From Caldithrix sp. (lineage in GTDB: Bacteria > KSB1 > UBA2214 > DYKH01), in the NCBI GenBank assembly GCA_020722685.1, contig DYKH01000084.1, positions 1-9,293 on the forward strand: 9,293 bases of DNA. Reading direction: 5' to 3'. Positions 6,347 to 9,293 of the stretch are shown here, one piece after another. Position 1 is the first letter of the stretch; every line of letters begins with the position of its first letter. Under the pieces are notes generated by a model that saw nothing but the letters and a program-made list of their open reading frames with translations, had not been told where the DNA came from and made no database searches. The position numbers and the translations under genes are program-made.

Positions 6347-9293
6347 ATGAAAAAGCTAATATTATTGTTTGCGCACTTGACGCTATTTTTCTTGCCTCCG
6401 TCGGTATTCGGTCAATTCTATGGGGAAATGAGTCTGGCCGGCGCGCCGGTCGTTTTTCTCGGCGAGAATGCCGGCGATCAGGCCGGATACCATATCTCCA
6501 TCGCTGGCGACGTGAATCACGACGGCATCGATGACATTCTCATAGCAGCACCAAACAATAGCGAAGCCGGAGACACCAAAGGGCAGGTCTATCTCATCTT
6601 TGGCAAAGCCGATAATTGGAGTGCAATCATCAACCTTAGCGAAGCTGACGCCTCCTTTGTCGGTGAAGACAAGAACGACCGGGCGAGCCATGACGTCTTT
6701 GGCCTCGGCGACATCAACAATGACGGGATCGACGACTTTGCCATCGGCGTCAAGTTTGTCAGTCAGGCGGGTTCGAAGGCGGGGAAGACTTATATTTTTT
6801 TCGGCAAGGAAACCGGCTGGAGTGCAAACACTTCTCTTGCCGAAGCAGATGCCTCCTTTCTTGGGGAAGGAGCAACCTCGGAGGCTGGCCATGTTTCTCC
6901 CGCTGGGGACATCAATGGCGATAGAATCGACGATCTGATCATTGGCGCCGGATTCAACGACCAAGCGGCCACGAATGCCGGCAAAGTCTACGTCGTCTTT
7001 GGCAAAACAGATGGCTGGGAGAAAGATGTGAGTTTGGCTCAGGCCGATGCTTCCTTTTTGGGCGAGGCAGCAGAGGATGTTGCTGGTCATCGGCTGTCCA
7101 ATGCCGGTGACGTCAATGGCGACGGATTGGATGACATTCTGATTGGCGCCCACGGCGTGGACGCGGACAGCATACAGAATCGGGGAAAAGTCTACCTGAT
7201 CTTTGGCAAAAGTTCCGGATGGGCGAAGGATGTGAGCTTGGCCAATGCGGATGCGTCTTTTGTCGGCACGGAAACAAGAAACTTTAGCTTGGGGTGGAAC
7301 GTTTGTAGCGCCGGCGATGTCAATGCGGACGGCTTTGACGACATACTCATGGCAAGCCAGAATAAATCCAAAGTCTTCTTGATTAACGGCAAAGCCTCGG
7401 GCTGGGAAAGGAACGTGTTGGTTGACGACGCAGCCGAGGCGATATTCGCGGGGGAAAACGGCCCCGATCATGCAGGCTATGACATGCGCGGCGCCGGAGA
7501 TCTCAACTCGGATGGCCGGGCGGATTTCATCATCGGTGCCTACGGCAATGACCAGAATGGAGCCGAGGCCGGCAAGTCTTACATTTTCTATGGAAAAACC
7601 AATTGGCCAGCAAATATCAGCCTGGCGGATGCGGACGCAGCCTTCTTGGGAGAAGCTGCCGGCGATCAGTCCGGCTTTTCCGTGGCCGGGGGCGGCGACG
7701 TGAACGGCGACGGACTTGGCGACATTCTCATCGCCGCCAATCTAAGCGACGCCAGCTATGTTGACGCGGGCAAGGTCTACCTGCTCTTTGGCAGTCGCAA
7801 CGACTTGTCAGTATTGCAGCCGAATGGTGGTGAAGTCTGGAATATCGGCGAGCAGTACAAAATCACTTGGCATTCGGCCGATCCGCAGGGGAACGTTAGG
7901 ATCGAATTGTCGCGGGACGGAGGTGCAACCTGGGAGTTTTTGAAAGAAACGGGGGACGATGGCGCTGCGTTTTGGGACATAGCCGAACCAGCATCAAATA
8001 GCTGCGTAATCAAGGTTACCAATCTCACCACCGGCCTCTCCGATGAAAGCGACGCCCTCTTTAGCATCGTCAATCCAGCCTTGACTTTGGTTTCGCCGAA
8101 TGGCGGCGAAAGATGGATTGCCGGTGAAGGTCACAACATCACCTGGCAATCAGTCGGAGACATTCCGAAAATCAAGATTGAGCTTTCCCTGAACAACGGC
8201 TTCGATTGGGTTACGCTCGTAGACAGCACCGAAAACACTGGCGCATTTGCTTGGACCGTTCCTAGCACCTATTCTGCCGAATGCCTCATACGAATTCAAG
8301 ACTCCAAGGACGGCCTTCCGATGGATGTGAGCGATTTGGTTTTCGAGATAGCAGCACCGCCGAGCATCTCCGTCCTGACGCCAAATGGCGGCGAGTCCTG
8401 GCAGATTGGCACGGAACAGAACGTCACTTGGACTTCTACCAACACCAGCGGGGCTGTCAAAATTGATCTCAGCCGCGACAATGGGTCCTCCTGGGAGGAA
8501 TTAGTAGCCAATACTTCTGATGACGGCTCTTGGCAATGGAGCATAACCGGCCCCTCATCCAGTACGTGCCTTGTCCGCGTAGCCGATGCGAATGGCACTC
8601 CGGCGGACGTCAGCGATAGTACCTTCACCATCGCTGACATTCCCAGCATTGCCGTCACTTCGCCGCATTCCGGTGATTCGTGGATGATCGGCACCTCGCA
8701 ACAAATCTCCTGGACGTCGATCAACACCAGCGGCCATGTGCGCATCCGTCTCAGCCGCGATCAATTGGCGAGCTGGGAAACCCTGGCCGACAGCCTATTA
8801 GACGAGGGCACCTTCTCATGGACCGTAGTCGGCCCAGCCTCAGATTCCTGTCTGATTGAAGTAAGTGACGCGGACGGAACACCTGCGGACACCAGCGAAA
8901 TCTTTGCAGTCACGGACATTCCCCAAATCACCGTCATTTCGCCAAATGGCGGCGAGTCCTGGCAGATTGGCACGGAACAGAACGTCACTTGGACTTTTAC
9001 CAACACCAGCGGGGCAGTTAAAATTGATCTCAGTCGGGACGACGGAACTTCATGGGAGGAATTAGTCGCCAACGCGCCTGATAACGGCTCCTGGTCATGG
9101 AATGTCGCGGGCCCCTCATCGGCCACTTGCCTGATTCGAGTGGCGGATGCCGACGGCGACCCGGCTGACCTTAGCGATAGTACCTTCGCAATAACCGACA
9201 TTCCCGATATCGCCATTACTTCTCCCACTTCCGGCGACTCGTGGATGATCGGCACCTCGCAACAAATCTCCTGGACGTCGATCAACACCAGCG
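6347..9293 (+). CDS. Large secreted FG-GAP beta-propeller and Ig-like repeat protein (3' end beyond window)
   Basis: The frame stays open for 982 codons to the right edge with no stop or frameshift. ATG 6347 has a good ribosome site, AGGTGA at 6334-6339, seven bases away; the two ATGs just upstream are out of frame. The start MKKLILLFAHLTLFFLPP is a typical Sec signal peptide, with likely cleavage near VFG-Q at 22-23. Residues 35-482 contain seven FG-GAP repeats with calcium-loop motifs of the form GD-x-N-x-DG-x-DD beginning at 54, 121, 187, 254, 323, 384 and 450, which predicts a complete seven-bladed integrin-like propeller. From 492 on, six units of about 94 residues begin with PNGGE-x-W or a variant (PHSGDSW, PTSGDSW), the last one incomplete. 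No enzyme motif is visible. Such proteins are surface, adhesion or matrix components; that role is inference. Any C-terminal sorting or anchoring domain lies outside the window. The gene is transcribed away from the dcw operon and shows no functional tie to it. Confidence 0.92.
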   Translation, partial: MKKLILLFAHLTLFFLPPSVFGQFYGEMSLAGAPVVFLGENAGDQAGYHISIAGDVNHDGIDDILIAAPNNSEAGDTKGQVYLIFGKADNWSAIINLSEADASFVGEDKNDRASHDVFGLGDINNDGIDDFAIGVKFVSQAGSKAGKTYIFFGKETGWSANTSLAEADASFLGEGATSEAGHVSPAGDINGDRIDDLIIGAGFNDQAATNAGKVYVVFGKTDGWEKDVSLAQADASFLGEAAEDVAGHRLSNAGDVNGDGLDDILIGAHGVDADSIQNRGKVYLIFGKSSGWAKDVSLANADASFVGTETRNFSLGWNVCSAGDVNADGFDDILMASQNKSKVFLINGKASGWERNVLVDDAAEAIFAGENGPDHAGYDMRGAGDLNSDGRADFIIGAYGNDQNGAEAGKSYIFYGKTNWPANISLADADAAFLGEAAGDQSGFSVAGGGDVNGDGLGDILIAANLSDASYVDAGKVYLLFGSRNDLSVLQPNGGEVWNIGEQYKITWHSADPQGNVRIELSRDGGATWEFLKETGDDGAAFWDIAEPASNSCVIKVTNLTTGLSDESDALFSIVNPALTLVSPNGGERWIAGEGHNITWQSVGDIPKIKIELSLNNGFDWVTLVDSTENTGAFAWTVPSTYSAECLIRIQDSKDGLPMDVSDLVFEIAAPPSISVLTPNGGESWQIGTEQNVTWTSTNTSGAVKIDLSRDNGSSWEELVANTSDDGSWQWSITGPSSSTCLVRVADANGTPADVSDSTFTIADIPSIAVTSPHSGDSWMIGTSQQISWTSINTSGHVRIRLSRDQLASWETLADSLLDEGTFSWTVVGPASDSCLIEVSDADGTPADTSEIFAVTDIPQITVISPNGGESWQIGTEQNVTWTFTNTSGAVKIDLSRDDGTSWEELVANAPDNGSWSWNVAGPSSATCLIRVADADGDPADLSDSTFAITDIPDIAITSPTSGDSWMIGTSQQISWTSINTS
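6449..7792 (+). repeat. Seven FG-GAP repeats (protein-level tandem repeat, about 66 residues each)
   Basis: Each unit contains a calcium-loop motif, a strand of the type DILIGA and a closing AGKVYLIFGK-like strand, followed by a linker such as SLAEADASFLGE that opens the next unit. Motif spacing is 67, 66, 67, 69, 61 and 66 residues. Repeat 3 has Arg for the loop Gly (GDINGDRIDD), repeat 6 reads GDLNSDGRAD and repeat 7 reads GDVNGDGLGD, so the last loops lack one acidic residue. Seven units fit exactly one closed propeller. At the DNA level the units have diverged, so this is an old array. Confidence 0.88.
7820..9293 (+). repeat. Tandem Ig-like units of about 94 residues (six seen, last one partial)
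   Basis: Units begin at 7820, 8096, 8381, 8663, 8942 and 9224, giving lengths of 92, 95, 94, 93 and 94 residues. Each follows the same plan: P-N-G-G-E (or S-G-D)-x-W near the start, x-I-x-W-T about ten residues later, a V-x-I-x-L-S-R-D strand, a W-E-x-L strand, a W-x-(V or I) strand, a single cysteine in a C-L-I-R-V-like strand, and D-x-S-D-x-x-F at the end. This resembles the Ser-Thr-rich/Kre9-KNH-type Ig-like domain common in exported bacterial proteins. The family name is from memory of its consensus. Confidence 0.82.
8381..9293 (+). repeat. 561-base super-repeat (two alternating Ig-like units, A-B-A-B)
   Basis: Units 3 and 5 (starting 8381 and 8942) and units 4 and 6 (starting 8663 and 9224) resemble each other more than they resemble their neighbours, with an offset of exactly 561 bases. 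The first 55 bases of units 3 and 5 (8381-8435 and 8942-8996) are identical, as are the 55 bases at 8678-8732 and 9239-9293. The last match runs into the window edge and so may continue. This points to duplication of a two-domain block, more recent than the rest of the array, or to gene conversion between copies. Confidence 0.88.

Noticed and set aside
6383..7471. A 362-codon open frame on the minus strand opposite the FG-GAP region
   Set aside because: It is an antisense shadow: the plus-strand frame has signal peptide, good ribosome site and seven clear repeats, while the minus-strand product has no recognisable motif and its periodic phrases mirror the repeats on the other strand.
8296..9288. 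Two minus-strand open frames (8296-8745 and 8761-9288) that resemble each other
   Set aside because: Their similarity is the complement of the 561-base super-repeat in the plus-strand gene; no independent evidence of coding.

Overview
The window holds the promoter-proximal part of a bacterial division and cell-wall (dcw) operon on the minus strand, and the start of a very large secreted repeat protein diverging from it on the plus strand. In transcription order the operon is mraZ, rsmH (mraW), ftsL, ftsI (a PASTA-bearing class B penicillin-binding protein), murF and mraY. mraY is cut by the left edge. The order matches the classic cluster except that murE, which usually sits between ftsI and murF, is absent: the two genes are only 10 bases apart.

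Layout: 1-484 mraY (partial); 510-1910 murF; 1921-4053 ftsI; 4124-4489 ftsL, overlapping the rsmH stop by 4 bases; 4486-5451 rsmH, starting at TTG; 5534-5962 mraZ. The 384-base divergent intergenic region (5963-6346) carries two clear MraZ-box repeats and a near-consensus sigma-70 promoter for the operon. On the other strand it has a weaker candidate promoter, a leader that can form competing hairpins, and a terminator-like hairpin with a T tract ending 25 bases before the next gene. From 6347 to the right edge one uninterrupted reading frame encodes a signal peptide, seven FG-GAP repeats (a predicted seven-bladed beta-propeller) and at least six tandem Ig-like units of about 94 residues. The last units are arranged as an alternating two-unit super-repeat of 561 bases.

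How the genes work together: MraZ is the cluster's DNA-binding repressor and the boxes give it an autoregulatory site. RsmH methylates 16S rRNA. FtsL and FtsI belong to the divisome, and FtsI cross-links septal peptidoglycan. MurF completes the UDP-MurNAc-pentapeptide and MraY loads it onto undecaprenyl phosphate to make lipid I. The plus-strand protein looks like an exported surface or matrix protein with no obvious link to division.

Organism: an envelope-bearing, peptidoglycan-making bacterium. The PASTA-type FtsI together with an FG-GAP plus 'PNGGE..W..G' repeat protein is a combination I associate with the FCB group and neighbouring candidate phyla (for example Fibrobacterota, Zixibacteria, KSB1 or Cloacimonadota). 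That is inference from protein style, not a placement. The canonical TTGACA/TATCTT promoter argues against Bacteroidota proper. I found no RNA genes of known family, CRISPR array, insertion sequence or clear novel system. The least explained parts are the plus-strand leader and the repeat protein.
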